Source: Calothrix sp. NIES-2100
GTDB lineage: Bacteria > Cyanobacteriota > Cyanobacteriia > Cyanobacteriales > Nostocaceae
Direction of reading: 5' to 3'
DNA: 64,000 nt
NCBI RefSeq assembly: GCF_002368195.1
Contig: NZ_AP018178.1
Location: forward strand, 7,142,645-7,206,644
Each line of letters begins with the position of its first letter. The stretch's first letter is position 1. Under the pieces are notes generated by a model, which did not search any database, was not told the DNA's origin, and worked only from the letters and a program-made list of their open reading frames with translations. Shown piece by piece: positions 45,382 to 54,774 of this stretch. The position numbers and the translations under genes were made by a program.

Positions 45382-47925
45382 TCATGACTCGCTAGTGGGA
45401 ACTTTGATTGCACTAATTGTCTGCAATAACTCTTTGGCGGTGCAGGGTTTGGATAAAAATGCTCTCACACCCATGAGAGCTACTTCTCTTTTATTTTGAT
45501 TTGATAAGAGTCCGCTCATGACAATAATTTTGATGTGGGGATTGATTTTTTTCAGATGGCGAATGGCGATCGCACCATCCATCGCTGGCATCATCATATC
45601 TAGCAACACTACACTAATTTGCTGCTGATACTGTGCATAAATTGCTACTGCTTCTACACCATTACTGGCAGTTAAAACCCGATAATTATATGTTTCTAAG
45701 GATGATTTGGTAATTTCCCGAATTCCCTCTTCATCATCTACTATCAAAATTAATTCGCCATTTCCTGTAGCTGTTTCCAGTTCGGTTAATTGTACTGGTT
45801 GAGTGCGTTCGTCCTTGACGTTGCCGTAGGCATCGCGTACGGCGGGTAAGTACACCTGAAATTTAGTACCTTTGCCGATTTCACTATCTACATTGACAAA
45901 ACCACCGTGGTTTTTAATAATACCTATCGTTGTCGATAATCCTAACCCTGTACCTTTGCCCAAGTCTTTGGTGGTAAAAAATGGCTCAAAAATTCGCTCT
46001 TGAATTTCCGGATCTATACCTATGCCAGTATCTATTACAGAAATAGCAACATAGGAACCTGCCTGAGCATTAATATTTTCATTAATAACTACATTTTCTA
46101 CTACAATTTTCAAGATACCACCCTCTGGCATGGCATCACGAGCATTAACTACCAAATTCATTAATACCTGATGCAGTTGGGTGATATTTCCAGATACATA
46201 CCAGATATTTTCTGATACATCTAGGTCACAAGTAATAGATTTAGGAAATGTTTGGTTGACAATTTGCTCAATTTCTTGTATTAAATTCTTAATTTGCACA
46301 ATTGTGCGTTTGCCCTCAATACCGCGCGCAAAGGACAAAACTTGCTTGAGCAAATTAGCGCCGCGTTTAACATTATTTTCTAAGGTTTGCAGCACACGTT
46401 GACTCTGTTGGTCGTGCAATTTCATCTGCAATAACTCTACTGACATTAACACGGGAGCTAGTACGTTATTCAGGTCGTGAGCAATTCCGCCAGCGAGAGT
46501 GCCAATACTTTCTAAGCGTTGCGATCGCAAAAGCTGGGCTTCTAGTTGTTTTTTCTGGGTGATTTCTGTACTGACACTGAGGATTGATTTTGGTCTATTT
46601 TTTGCATCCCGCATTAATGTCCAGCGGCTGGCAACGATAATTTCTTTACCATCTTTTGTTAACTGCTGCAACTCGCCTCGCCATTCACCTTTATGGAGGA
46701 CTTGAAAAAATGCATCTTGTAGTTGTGCTGAAGTTTTTTTATACAAAATATCTACAACATTTTTACCTAAAACTTCCTCAAGCTTCCACCCGTAGAGACG
46801 TTCAGCACCTTTATTCCAAACTAATATTTCATTGTGGATATTTCTGACTAAAATTGCATCAGTTGCTACATCTAACAGTGCTGCTTGTTCGCGGATTTTC
46901 TGTTCTGCTTGCTGGCGCACAGTAATATCTCGTGTCACAGCCAAATGCACAAATGTACCATCAGCTTCGTTACGCAGTGGTACAGCATGAGTTTCCAGCC
47001 AGCGTCGAGTACCCTTAAATCCCACAATCTCGTACTCTAAAGTACCCTTTTCACCCTGACAAACACGTTCATGGAGATCTGCAAAAGCTTGTCTGTATTC
47101 TGGTGCGATCGCTACATCAATAGGTTTACCAATCAATCCTTCAGCACTTTCTAACTCCAACATCGCTAGTCCAGAGGCATTAATTTCTAGCAGCGTACCA
47201 TCTCTAGCAATTAATTTTATACATTCCGGTTCTGCATGTATAATTGCTCGCAGACGATTCTCACTTTGGCGTAAATCCAGTTCTGTTTGCTGAAGTCTCT
47301 TGACATAACGCCACAGCAAATCATACAGCAACGCGACTAATAATAAATCGATAAAAGCGGCTAAGAAAAATGTCGTAATTGATTTTTGCGCACTTGTTTG
47401 TGATTTTTGACTCTGCTGCTGTAATATATTTTTTTCTGCTTCTAGTTTGTCGTGAATCAACTGGGAAATATCATGACTAAGTATTTGCTCTTTATGAGAC
47501 GAAACTAACTTCCGCGCTGCATCCAATCCTTGGTTATGATAAACAGAAATTTCTGCTTGCAGGATAGTGAGTTTTTTGGTAATTTTGTCCTCAAGTATAG
47601 AAATTAATTGCTTCTTTTGCGAAGTATGAGTTAACTTTTTGAGAATTTGGATATTGTTATCAGTCTGTTGCCTTGATTGAAGATAGGCTGCTAAATCATC
47701 TGGATTTGTAGTTAGTAAGTAGCTACGCTGTGCAATTTCAGCATTCTGGAGTTGGGAATTTAAAGATTCTAATTGAGTAATAAATTCCTGGGAGGATGTC
47801 ACCCATTGCTGATTGTGGATTAGCTTTATCGTGGTGCTATAGGAAACCACAGCATTAGTAAATAAAACTGCCAAGACTAGAATAAATACTGCTCTCAGCT
47901 TTTGGATGACAGACCATTTAATCAT
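45382..47925 (-). CDS. Hybrid sensor histidine kinase: CHASE3, two PAS, kinase, receiver
   Basis: The 847-residue protein has a membrane helix near 9-29 and a CHASE3-type extracytoplasmic helical domain to about 180, then a second membrane helix (about 182-203). Two PAS/PAC domains (about 222-460) follow. A HisKA with the phospho-acceptor His in GTLAGGIAHDLNNVLAPV (about 480) leads to an HATPase with VNARDAMPEGG, DTGIGIDPE and GTGLGLSTTIGI. A C-terminal receiver (about 725-840) carries VDDEEG, the phospho-Asp in VVLLDMMMPAMDG and SKPCT. The input signal is unknown. No separate response regulator is adjacent. Confidence 0.92.
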   Translation of the reverse strand: MIKWSVIQKLRAVFILVLAVLFTNAVVSYSTTIKLIHNQQWVTSSQEFITQLESLNSQLQNAEIAQRSYLLTTNPDDLAAYLQSRQQTDNNIQILKKLTHTSQKKQLISILEDKITKKLTILQAEISVYHNQGLDAARKLVSSHKEQILSHDISQLIHDKLEAEKNILQQQSQKSQTSAQKSITTFFLAAFIDLLLVALLYDLLWRYVKRLQQTELDLRQSENRLRAIIHAEPECIKLIARDGTLLEINASGLAMLELESAEGLIGKPIDVAIAPEYRQAFADLHERVCQGEKGTLEYEIVGFKGTRRWLETHAVPLRNEADGTFVHLAVTRDITVRQQAEQKIREQAALLDVATDAILVRNIHNEILVWNKGAERLYGWKLEEVLGKNVVDILYKKTSAQLQDAFFQVLHKGEWRGELQQLTKDGKEIIVASRWTLMRDAKNRPKSILSVSTEITQKKQLEAQLLRSQRLESIGTLAGGIAHDLNNVLAPVLMSVELLQMKLHDQQSQRVLQTLENNVKRGANLLKQVLSFARGIEGKRTIVQIKNLIQEIEQIVNQTFPKSITCDLDVSENIWYVSGNITQLHQVLMNLVVNARDAMPEGGILKIVVENVVINENINAQAGSYVAISVIDTGIGIDPEIQERIFEPFFTTKDLGKGTGLGLSTTIGIIKNHGGFVNVDSEIGKGTKFQVYLPAVRDAYGNVKDERTQPVQLTELETATGNGELILIVDDEEGIREITKSSLETYNYRVLTASNGVEAVAIYAQYQQQISVVLLDMMMPAMDGAIAIRHLKKINPHIKIIVMSGLLSNQNKREVALMGVRAFLSKPCTAKELLQTISAIKVPTSES

Positions 47926-48568
47926 GCGATCGCCCTTGATGCGGCATATATACCTTATTATTTAAAATTAAAAATTAAAAATCAAATACCTAGCATAAGT
48001 CAAGACGCTGGGCAGCGATAGTAACACAGCACAATCTGTGGTATGTTCCTTGAGATGCACTCACGTAGTTAACAGCGACCAAAATGCTGCAATCTTGTCA
48101 ATTCTAGGGTATTCCTCAGACACAAAAGCCGCCGCTAAAGTTCCAGAATATGGAAAACGCTAAAAGCAAAAACTTGGATTTGTCAAAAATTTAAAATCAT
48201 CAATTCGTAGGTAATTGAAGTGTAAGCATCGTCACCAGATTTCAATTGTTTAAATCCTATGTGAACATTTTTTCTCTAGTCTTTCTACCCTAGAGAGCTA
48301 GTTATCCTGTTGAGTAAGGGTTTTCTTTTGGAAGACTAAAGTTAAAACTACGAACTTAAAATCATCTACTAGTTGCGTAAGTGGTTGTTGAAAAAGTATT
48401 GAATGAAACCAGTAATCACCGAAAATCTCAACCCTCCACCTCTCTTGATTTGTCGGATAATGATGGCGAATATTCGGTAAGACCCCTGACAATGTGTCTT
48501 TTGATCGTCATTGATTATTTTAAAACATTTGTACTATCAAGAAATGTTTAAATTATTCTTTAAAGTCG
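47926..48568. other. Intergenic region upstream of purA
   Basis: About 640 bp without a convincing gene. A 64-codon frame on the minus strand (48298-48492) has no recognisable motif and no Shine-Dalgarno. The right part is very AT-rich and leads into the purA promoter. Confidence 0.4.
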
Positions 48569-48598
48569 TTGACATAAATTACATAATATGTTGATAAT
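48569..48598 (+). promoter_or_regulatory. Probable sigma-70-type promoter of purA
   Basis: A consensus -35 TTGACA (48569-48574) is separated by 18 nt from GATAAT (48593-48598). This lies about 36 nt before the purA start. Confidence 0.6.
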
Positions 48599-48634
48599 TA
48601 TTGTTTGTGGAAACTTTACCTATAAAATAAAAGC

Positions 48635-49978
48635 TTGGCTAACGTCATTGTCATAGGTGCCCAGTGGGGCGATGAAGGAAAAGGTAAAATAACTGACTTA
48701 CTCAGCCGCTCCGCAGATGTTGTTGTCCGTTATCAAGGGGGTGTCAACGCTGGACACACAATTGTAGTTCAAGGTCAGACCTTTAAGCTACATTTGATTC
48801 CCTCTGGTATTTTGTATCCAGATACCGAATGCATTATCGGCTGTGGTACAGTTATCGACCCGAAAGTTTTGATAGCAGAACTCGATCAACTAGAAAAATT
48901 AAATATTTCTACTAAAAATCTGCTAATCTCTGAGACAGCCCATGTCACCATGCCTTATCATCGATTGATCGATCAGGCATCGGAAGAGCGACGGGGAAGC
49001 CATAAAATCGGCACTACAGGGCGAGGCATTGGCCCCACCTATGCTGACAAATCTGAGCGTACAGGCATTAGGGTTTTAGACTTAATGGACCCACAGGGGT
49101 TACGCGATCAGTTAGAGTGGACGATTAATTATAAAAACGCAATTTTAGAAAAGCTTTACAACCTGCCACCCCTCAACCCACAAGAGGTAATAGATGAATA
49201 TCTGGGGTATGCAGAACGGTTAAAACCTTACGTTGTCGATAGTTCGCTAAAAATATACGATGCGATTCTCCGGCGACGGAATATTTTGTTTGAAGGCGCA
49301 CAAGGGACACTCCTCGACCTAGATCATGGCACGTATCCTTATGTCACTTCCTCCAATCCAGTAGCAGGGGGGGCTTGCGTTGGCACCGGATTAGGGCCGA
49401 CAATGATTGACCGGGTAATTGGGGTGTCGAAAGCCTACACAACAAGAGTTGGGGAAGGGCCTTTTCCAACCGAACTACAAGGTGAATTGGGAGAATTGTT
49501 GTGTGATCGCGGTGCGGAATTTGGTACAACTACTGGCAGGAAGCGTCGCTGTGGCTGGTTTGATGCTGTGATTGGTCGGTACGCCGTCCGAATTAACGGT
49601 ATGGACTGTATTGCCATCACCAAACTAGATGTCCTTGATGAACTAGAGGAAATTAAAGTTTGTATCGCCTACGAAATTGATGGCGAACGCTGCGAACACT
49701 TCCCCACCAGTTCGCGTCAATTCGCCCGGTGTCGTCCCATCTACAAAACTTTACCAGGTTGGCAAGTATCTACAAGTAACTGCCGTACTTTGGAAGAGTT
49801 ACCACAGCAAGCGCTGGACTATCTCAAATTCTTAGCCGAATTGATGGAAGTCCCGATTGCGATCGTCTCCTTAGGAGCTAGCCGCGATCAAACCATAATT
49901 GTAGAAGACCCAATTCACGGGCCTAAACGTGCTTTGTTACATCCTGACGGCACTCCCGTCTCCTTACTTAGTGCTTAA
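48635..49978 (+). CDS. purA: Adenylosuccinate synthetase
   Basis: The 447-residue protein starts MANVIVIGAQWGDEGKGKIT, the conserved purA N-terminus with the catalytic Asp of GDEGKGK. It also shows QGGVNAGHTIV, GTTGRGIGPTYADK and TGRKRRCGWFDAV. The enzyme makes adenylosuccinate from IMP, aspartate and GTP, the first step from IMP to AMP. The start codon is TTG; no in-frame ATG near it would keep the full conserved N-terminus. No Shine-Dalgarno is visible. It is the first of two rightward genes, with rplY 84 bp downstream across tandem repeats. Confidence 0.97.
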   Translation: MANVIVIGAQWGDEGKGKITDLLSRSADVVVRYQGGVNAGHTIVVQGQTFKLHLIPSGILYPDTECIIGCGTVIDPKVLIAELDQLEKLNISTKNLLISETAHVTMPYHRLIDQASEERRGSHKIGTTGRGIGPTYADKSERTGIRVLDLMDPQGLRDQLEWTINYKNAILEKLYNLPPLNPQEVIDEYLGYAERLKPYVVDSSLKIYDAILRRRNILFEGAQGTLLDLDHGTYPYVTSSNPVAGGACVGTGLGPTMIDRVIGVSKAYTTRVGEGPFPTELQGELGELLCDRGAEFGTTTGRKRRCGWFDAVIGRYAVRINGMDCIAITKLDVLDELEEIKVCIAYEIDGERCEHFPTSSRQFARCRPIYKTLPGWQVSTSNCRTLEELPQQALDYLKFLAELMEVPIAIVSLGASRDQTIIVEDPIHGPKRALLHPDGTPVSLLSA

Positions 49979-50003
49979 AGCTAGTCATTAGTTATCAGTC
50001 ATT

Positions 50004-50060
50004 AACAAATGACCAATGACCAATGACCAATGACCAATGACAACTAACAACTAACAACTT
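50004..50060. repeat. Short tandem repeats directly before rplY
   Basis: Four to five ATGACCA units are followed by CAACTAA/CAACTTG units. They end 2-3 nt before the rplY start codon and occupy the ribosome-binding region. Confidence 0.75.
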
Positions 50061-50062
50061 GT

Positions 50063-50359
50063 ATGACTCTGACAGTCGAATCTAAAAAGCGCCCAGAAGG
50101 TACCAAAGCAAATGCTTTGCGCCGTTCTGGATTAATCCCTGCCAATTTATACGGTCACAACGGTGCCGAATCAATTTCTCTCGTAGTTGAGGCTAAAACT
50201 GTTGAGCGTCTGCTCAAACACGCTGCTGTCAACAAAACTGAAGTTGAACTCAGCATTCCCGAAATTGAGTGGACTGGTAAAACCGTACTGCGCGAAGTTC
50301 AGTCCCATCCGGCAAAGGGCACAACCTACCACATCAGCTTTTTTGCTGCTAAAAGCTAA
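50063..50359 (+). CDS. rplY: 50S ribosomal protein L25
   Basis: The 98-residue protein matches the short L25/Ctc form that binds 5S rRNA: KRPEGTKANALRRSGLIPANLYG at the start and VLREVQSHPAKGTTYHISFF at the end. The length is that of the single-domain form without the C-terminal TL5 extension. No Shine-Dalgarno is visible; tandem repeats lie directly upstream. A clear terminator follows. It may be read from the purA promoter. Confidence 0.93.
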   Translation: MTLTVESKKRPEGTKANALRRSGLIPANLYGHNGAESISLVVEAKTVERLLKHAAVNKTEVELSIPEIEWTGKTVLREVQSHPAKGTTYHISFFAAKS

Positions 50360-50417
50360 TTGTGGAAGATATTTCATCTTTGTTGTAACTTAAAGTTTGA
50401 CATAATTACTGATGATG

Positions 50418-50441
50418 CCAGGGTTTTCACCCTGGTTTTTT
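50418..50441 (+). terminator. Rho-independent terminator after rplY
   Basis: The stem CCAGGGT / ACCCTGG (7 bp) with a TTTC loop is followed by TTTTTT, 59 nt after the stop codon. Confidence 0.88.
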
Positions 50442-50460
50442 GTTAAGCTATCAGCGTCAA

Positions 50461-50571
50461 GAGACTTGCAAATAAAAAATATCCTCATCATACATTTGCC
50501 AATTGTATAAATTGTAGGTTTGCGGTAGCCCTGCCCCTACAATTTGGGATAATTGATTTTTTGGTATGCCC
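50461..50571. repeat. Dispersed repeat, copy B
   Basis: ACTTGCAAATAAAAAATATCC ... CCCCTACAATTTGGGATAAT matches copy A at 43877-43994. The two copies flank about 6.5 kb that includes the deaminase, the histidine kinase and purA. Confidence 0.6.
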
Positions 50572-50678
50572 CAATATCAAGAGTAAAAATTGCAACTGTT
50601 GATAAACGCCAATCATTTGAGATAATTATCTGCGTTTATCTGTAGTTAACGGCGGTTAATCAATCTAAATTAAAAATT

Positions 50679-52220
50679 ATGACAGAAGCAACTATTCCCG
50701 CATTGATTCAGCAAATGTTGCAGCCTGGGTTTTATCCCCATGCAGTTCTAGAACCGATTCAACTGATTCAGACTCACGGTTCTTATGTACTGCTGACTGG
50801 TGATTATGTCTATAAATTGAAAAAGCCTGTGAATTTTGGCTTTTTAGACTACTCAACCTTAGAAAAACGGCAGCATTTTTGTCACGAAGAATTGCGGTTG
50901 AATCAGCGAGGTGCTGGGGAACTGTATTTGGAAGTGTTACCTATAACTTTAGTTAGCGAGCAATACCATCTGGGGGGAACCGATGAACCTGTAGAATATG
51001 TGCTGAAGATGCGCCAGTTTCCCCAAGAAGCTTTGTTGAGTGCTTTCTTTGAACAGGGTAAGTTAAATGAGACACATCTAGAGGAATTGGGAAGGGTTGT
51101 CGCTCAATACCACGCCAAAGCCCAGACAAATGATTATATTCGTAGTTTTGGTGAAGTTCCGCAAGTCCGGGCGGCGTTTGACGAAAATTATGAGCAAACT
51201 GAGCAATATATCGGTGGCCCTCAGACTCAGGTACAGTTTGATGAAACTCAAGCATACACTGATCGGTTTTTTGCAGAACGCCCAGAATTATTTACTAGCA
51301 GAATGCAAAATAATTACATTCGCGAATGTCATGGAGATTTACACCTGAGAAATATTGCTCTGTGGCATGACAAAATTATGTTGTTCGATTGCATTGAATT
51401 TAATGAGCCGTTTCGCTTTGTGGATGTCATGTTCGATATCGCTTATGCGGTGATGGATTTGGAAGCACAGCAGCGAAAAGACCTCAGTAATGCCTATTTG
51501 AATACTTATGTAGAACAAACTGGTGATTGGGAAGGGTTACAGGTTTTACCTATATATTTAATTCGTCAGTCATATGTCCGCGCAAAAGTGACTTCATTTT
51601 TGTTAAACGATCCTGGTGTACCAGTAGCTGTCAAGGAAGAGGCAGCAAAAACAGCAGCAAAATATTACACACTAGCTTGGGAGTATACTAAATCTAAACA
51701 AGGGCAACTGATTTTAATGTCGGGTTTATCTGGCTCTGGTAAAAGTACAACAGCACGATATTTAGCCCGTCAACTAGGAGCAATTCAGATTCGCTCAGAC
51801 GCAGTGCGGAAACATTTGGCGGGAATTCCCTTATTAGAAAAGGGTGGTGATGAAATATATACACCAGAGATGACGCAAAAAACTTATGCACGTCTGCTGG
51901 AATTAGGAATTCTACTAGCTAATCAAGGTTTCTCCGTAATTTTGGATGCTAAGTATGACCGCCAAAATTTACGCCAAGAAGCAATTAACCAAGCCGCAGA
52001 GCATCAAATCCCTCTCCAGATTCTTCAATGCACAGCGCCTCTAGAAGTTTTGCAAGAGCGTCTTCATCAACGTACTGGGGATATTGCTGATGCTACCGCC
52101 GATTTATTGGCATCCCAACTTAAACAATTTGAAAAATTTACCGATACGGAAAAACCCTACGTTAAGATTTGGGACACAACTCAGCCACCACAGGCACAAT
52201 TAAAACAAATAATTCCTTAA
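50679..52220 (+). CDS. Fusion of aminoglycoside-phosphotransferase-like and P-loop kinase domains
   Basis: The 513-residue protein has an APH-like N-terminal domain with LKKPVNFGFLDYSTLEKR (about 49) and catalytic-loop-like ECHGDLHLRNIALW near 221. The DCIEFNEPF block (about 242) corresponds to the metal-binding Asp. The C-terminal third is an AAA_33/gluconokinase-type P-loop domain with Walker A GLSGSGKST (about 348) and IQIRSDAVRKHL. Proteins with this two-domain order are known across bacteria, but their substrate is not established to my knowledge. It starts well downstream of the rplY terminator. Confidence 0.82.
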   Translation: MTEATIPALIQQMLQPGFYPHAVLEPIQLIQTHGSYVLLTGDYVYKLKKPVNFGFLDYSTLEKRQHFCHEELRLNQRGAGELYLEVLPITLVSEQYHLGGTDEPVEYVLKMRQFPQEALLSAFFEQGKLNETHLEELGRVVAQYHAKAQTNDYIRSFGEVPQVRAAFDENYEQTEQYIGGPQTQVQFDETQAYTDRFFAERPELFTSRMQNNYIRECHGDLHLRNIALWHDKIMLFDCIEFNEPFRFVDVMFDIAYAVMDLEAQQRKDLSNAYLNTYVEQTGDWEGLQVLPIYLIRQSYVRAKVTSFLLNDPGVPVAVKEEAAKTAAKYYTLAWEYTKSKQGQLILMSGLSGSGKSTTARYLARQLGAIQIRSDAVRKHLAGIPLLEKGGDEIYTPEMTQKTYARLLELGILLANQGFSVILDAKYDRQNLRQEAINQAAEHQIPLQILQCTAPLEVLQERLHQRTGDIADATADLLASQLKQFEKFTDTEKPYVKIWDTTQPPQAQLKQIIP

Positions 52221-52238
52221 AGCCCAGTTGTTTATCTC

Positions 52239-52742
52239 ATGGCACAAAAAAAAGACCTATTGAATATTTCGCCAAACTTCCTATCGCAACTGATATTTGG
52301 CGTAATTTTAACCCTGGTATTAAGTCTGACAGGGTCTTCACTAGCACTGAGTATCTTCCTCGGGATCATGGGCGGATTCGCCTTAGGCTGGATCACCGCA
52401 GCCAGCAAGAATAGCCCCCAGTCCCAGTCTGTAGACTCTTCCGAGGGGATTGATGCAGCGTTAAAATATTGGTTATTGTTCTTAATCGGCTTTAGTTGGT
52501 TAGGGTATCCAGCACCCATGAGTATCTTATTGGGAGCGCTAGGTGCTTTAGGTGCGGGCTGGATGATCGCTTGGTGGGGAAGTAAGGAAGAAACTAGAAC
52601 TCAGTTACCACTAGAGTCAACAGAAGAAGCTGAAGAGGAACAAACAGGCGATAGAAGGACTGTCAAGCGCAGAAGAAACACCACTAGGCGGTTCCGTCGT
52701 ACACCTGGAGGAGGTATAAATTTTAGATTTTGGGAACGGTAA
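52239..52742 (+). CDS. Conserved small membrane protein, function unknown
   Basis: The 167-residue product has two hydrophobic pairs: FGVILTLVLSLTGSSLALSIFLGIMGGFALGW (about 15-48) and YWLLFLIGFSWLGYPAPMSILLGALGALGAGWMIAWW (about 71-108). The remainder is a charged, Arg-rich C-terminal tail (TVKRRRNTTRRFRRTPGG). It follows the APH-kinase fusion gene by 18 nt, so the two may be one transcript. I do not recognise a named family. Confidence 0.7.
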   Translation: MAQKKDLLNISPNFLSQLIFGVILTLVLSLTGSSLALSIFLGIMGGFALGWITAASKNSPQSQSVDSSEGIDAALKYWLLFLIGFSWLGYPAPMSILLGALGALGAGWMIAWWGSKEETRTQLPLESTEEAEEEQTGDRRTVKRRRNTTRRFRRTPGGGINFRFWER

Positions 52743-52744
52743 AA

Positions 52745-52910
52745 TTTGTCAATAGTCAATAGTCAAGAGTCAGTTGTCAGTTGTCAGTGTAATTTGTTTC
52801 CCTCATCCCCCTAACCCTCTGCTCCCCTAGCCCCTAGTAAGCTAATGCACGCTAAAAAAGCATAACTACTAATAAGGGCTGTTAACAGTCAACAGTCAAC
52901 AGCCCTCACG
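52745..52910. repeat. Short tandem repeats (GTCAATA, GTCAGTT, CAACAGT types)
   Basis: Several heptamer-like units are scattered in the spacer before the ydcF-like gene: GTCAATAGTCAATAGTCAAGAG, CAGTTGTCAGTTGTCAG and CAACAGTCAACAGTCAACAG. The element is interspersed with CCCC-rich stretches. Confidence 0.6.
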
Positions 52911-52942
52911 ATGGATTGTGCAACTTAAAAGCAGAATAGCTT

Positions 52943-53734
52943 ATGTTTTTATATCTTTCCAAGTTACTACCACTGTTTTTTTATCCGTTGGGACTTGCTT
53001 CTATCAGTTTGGTGGTAGCTTTGATAACTTTATGGAAACGACCACGCACGGCAGCAGTGGCGATCGCTCTAGCTTTAATTTTATTGCTATTTTGCAGTAA
53101 TGCTTGGGTTTCTCAATGGCTGGTGCGATCGCTTGAATGGCAAAATACTGCAACTAGCCAAATACCCAATGCCGAAGCGATTGTGGTGTTAGGTGGTGCA
53201 ACTAAATCAGCTTTTTGGCCTCGCCCTGGTGCTGATTTAAGCGAACAAGGCGATCGCATAATTTATGCCGCTCAACTCTATCGCCAACAAAAAGCGCCGC
53301 TACTTATCCTCAGTGGTGGGAGAATTGATTGGCGTGGTAGTGGTGCGCCTGAATCGGCAGATATGGCAAATATTCTCACTTCTATTGGTATACCTTCTGA
53401 GGCGATCGTTCAAGAACCTGATTCTTTGAATACATATCAAAATGCTGTAAATGTCAAGAAGATTTTACAATTTCGTAATATTCGCCGAGTATTGTTGGTG
53501 ACTTCGGCAATGCATATGCCGCGATCGCTAAAAATTTTTCAGCGTCAAGGAATTGAGGTGATTCCTGCACCTACTGATTTTCTTGTTAGCCGAGGCGAAA
53601 TGCAAGAAATTAGCAGCAGTCCTAAAGCCGCTATCTTGAATTTATTGCCTGATAGCGACAACTTAGATAAATTTACTAGAGCCTTAAAAGAGTACGTTGG
53701 TCTTTTTATTTATAGCTTGCGCGGTTGGCTGTGA
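52943..53734 (+). CDS. YdcF/ElyC-type DUF218 protein
   Basis: The 263-residue protein has two N-terminal membrane helices (about 5-55). The DUF218 domain follows: AIVVLGGATKSAFWPRPGADLSEQGDRI (about 83), APLLILSGG (about 120), ESADMANIL, DSLNTYQNAVNVKKIL and RVLLVTSAMHMPRSLKIF (about 185). In other bacteria this family (SanA, YdcF, ElyC) has links to peptidoglycan and envelope metabolism, but the reaction is not settled. The start is preceded only weakly by an AGCAG stretch. Confidence 0.85.
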   Translation: MFLYLSKLLPLFFYPLGLASISLVVALITLWKRPRTAAVAIALALILLLFCSNAWVSQWLVRSLEWQNTATSQIPNAEAIVVLGGATKSAFWPRPGADLSEQGDRIIYAAQLYRQQKAPLLILSGGRIDWRGSGAPESADMANILTSIGIPSEAIVQEPDSLNTYQNAVNVKKILQFRNIRRVLLVTSAMHMPRSLKIFQRQGIEVIPAPTDFLVSRGEMQEISSSPKAAILNLLPDSDNLDKFTRALKEYVGLFIYSLRGWL

Positions 53735-53830
53735 CGCGCATTTAACGTAAGCCATCACTTTGACTCGCCAAAAACACAGGCGATCGCAGCCACAGTTTGA
53801 CCAGATCGCCTTCCCTATTGTGACAAATTG

Positions 53831-54160
53831 TTAGTTGAGAGCAGTTGCGATCGCTGACCCAAGCCGTTGTAATGCTTTTTCTTTTACAAAGTCAGCCGCC
53901 GCCCGTGCAGATTCAGCCAGAATAGTATCTGTATTTGGGGTCAGCTTCACCGCTCCCCCCAAATACCCTAATGCCTTGAGATAAGAATCAGATAGATTTG
54001 TCGAAGCTAATCTTTTTACTGTCTGATAGTCGCCGCTACGAAATGCTTTATAAGCCTGAGCGTGTAAATCGCTCTCTGGAGATCCCAAAACTTCAATAAT
54101 TGCATCAACAGCTTGGTTTACTCGTTCTAGTGTTAATTCGGTTTGTAAGGCTTGCACCAT
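53831..54160 (-). CDS. Conserved hypothetical small helical protein
   Basis: The 109-residue product is mostly helical by appearance and has no membrane segment. A middle Leu/Lys-rich segment, DYQTVKRLASTNLSDSYLKALGYLGG, is bounded by two amphipathic helices. No family is recognised. The ORF has normal codon usage and a single clear start. An adjacent small gene lies on the opposite strand. Confidence 0.6.
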   Translation of the reverse strand: MVQALQTELTLERVNQAVDAIIEVLGSPESDLHAQAYKAFRSGDYQTVKRLASTNLSDSYLKALGYLGGAVKLTPNTDTILAESARAAADFVKEKALQRLGSAIATALN

Positions 54161-54274
54161 TTTTATTTACTACAGTACCGTTAGTTTCAAAAGTTTATTT
54201 TTCAATCGCTATAATTTCTTTAGTCACAGAGTTTTGATTTTTAAAGTTCTCAGGACTCAGCACTTCCTGACATT

Positions 54275-54496
54275 ATGTCTAAAAATTTACCTTATATTAT
54301 CCCAGCCACTCCCAGCGAAGTTGAGGAAACCTTTGCTACTTACCAAACAACTCATCAGTTCTACCATGAAGTTAGGGAGCGCTCAGAATTTAGGCAGCAT
54401 TGTGAGTGGTACTATACAACCGCAATTCGCCACCGTCAAGAGCTAGAAAAAATGCGCGGCGAACTAAATATTTTCCGATGGTTTCGCCGCTCTTGA
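54275..54496 (+). CDS. Conserved hypothetical small basic protein
   Basis: The 73-residue product is rich in Tyr, His, Glu and Arg with a helical ERSEFRQHCEWYYTTAIRHRQ core. No membrane segment or known motif is seen. It is convergent with ftrV, only 5 nt separating the stop codons. A longer overlapping frame at 54234 in another register is a shadow. Confidence 0.6.
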   Translation: MSKNLPYIIPATPSEVEETFATYQTTHQFYHEVRERSEFRQHCEWYYTTAIRHRQELEKMRGELNIFRWFRRS

Positions 54497-54501
54497 AGAA
54501 T

Positions 54502-54774
54502 TTAGATAATTTCTAACTCATTTTCACGGAGATGAGCTTTAAATTTTTTACTAAACTGGACTAAGAATGGCAAATTAGCACTTACAGGCCTGCCTTGCCA
54601 TTCGGTGACAATAGCCAAAACATCGCCCTCTGAGCCTTTGAGGTCAAAAGCCTGACCGCGATGTTCAGGATGATGGTAAACTACTACCGAATCTTTAACA
54701 CGAACGCGATCGCCCACTTTCATAACCACATCTACACCTAGCTTTTCCTTTTCCACAACTATCTCCACAGCCAT
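54502..54774 (-). CDS. ftrV: Ferredoxin-thioredoxin reductase variable chain
   Basis: The 90-residue product matches the small SH3-like subunit of ferredoxin-thioredoxin reductase. It has the KVGDRVRVKDSVVVYHHPEH segment near the start, then FDLKGSEGDVLAIV and PFLVQFSKKFKAHL, typical of FtrV. The variable chain caps the catalytic FtrC subunit, which passes electrons from ferredoxin to thioredoxin in light-dependent redox control. The FtrC gene is not in this window. It converges with the small gene on the plus strand. Confidence 0.9.
   Translation of the reverse strand: MAVEIVVEKEKLGVDVVMKVGDRVRVKDSVVVYHHPEHRGQAFDLKGSEGDVLAIVTEWQGRPVSANLPFLVQFSKKFKAHLRENELEII

Noticed and set aside
48298..48492. 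64-codon minus-strand frame upstream of purA
   Set aside because: No Shine-Dalgarno, no recognised domain, and it sits in a repeat-prone spacer; too weak to call.
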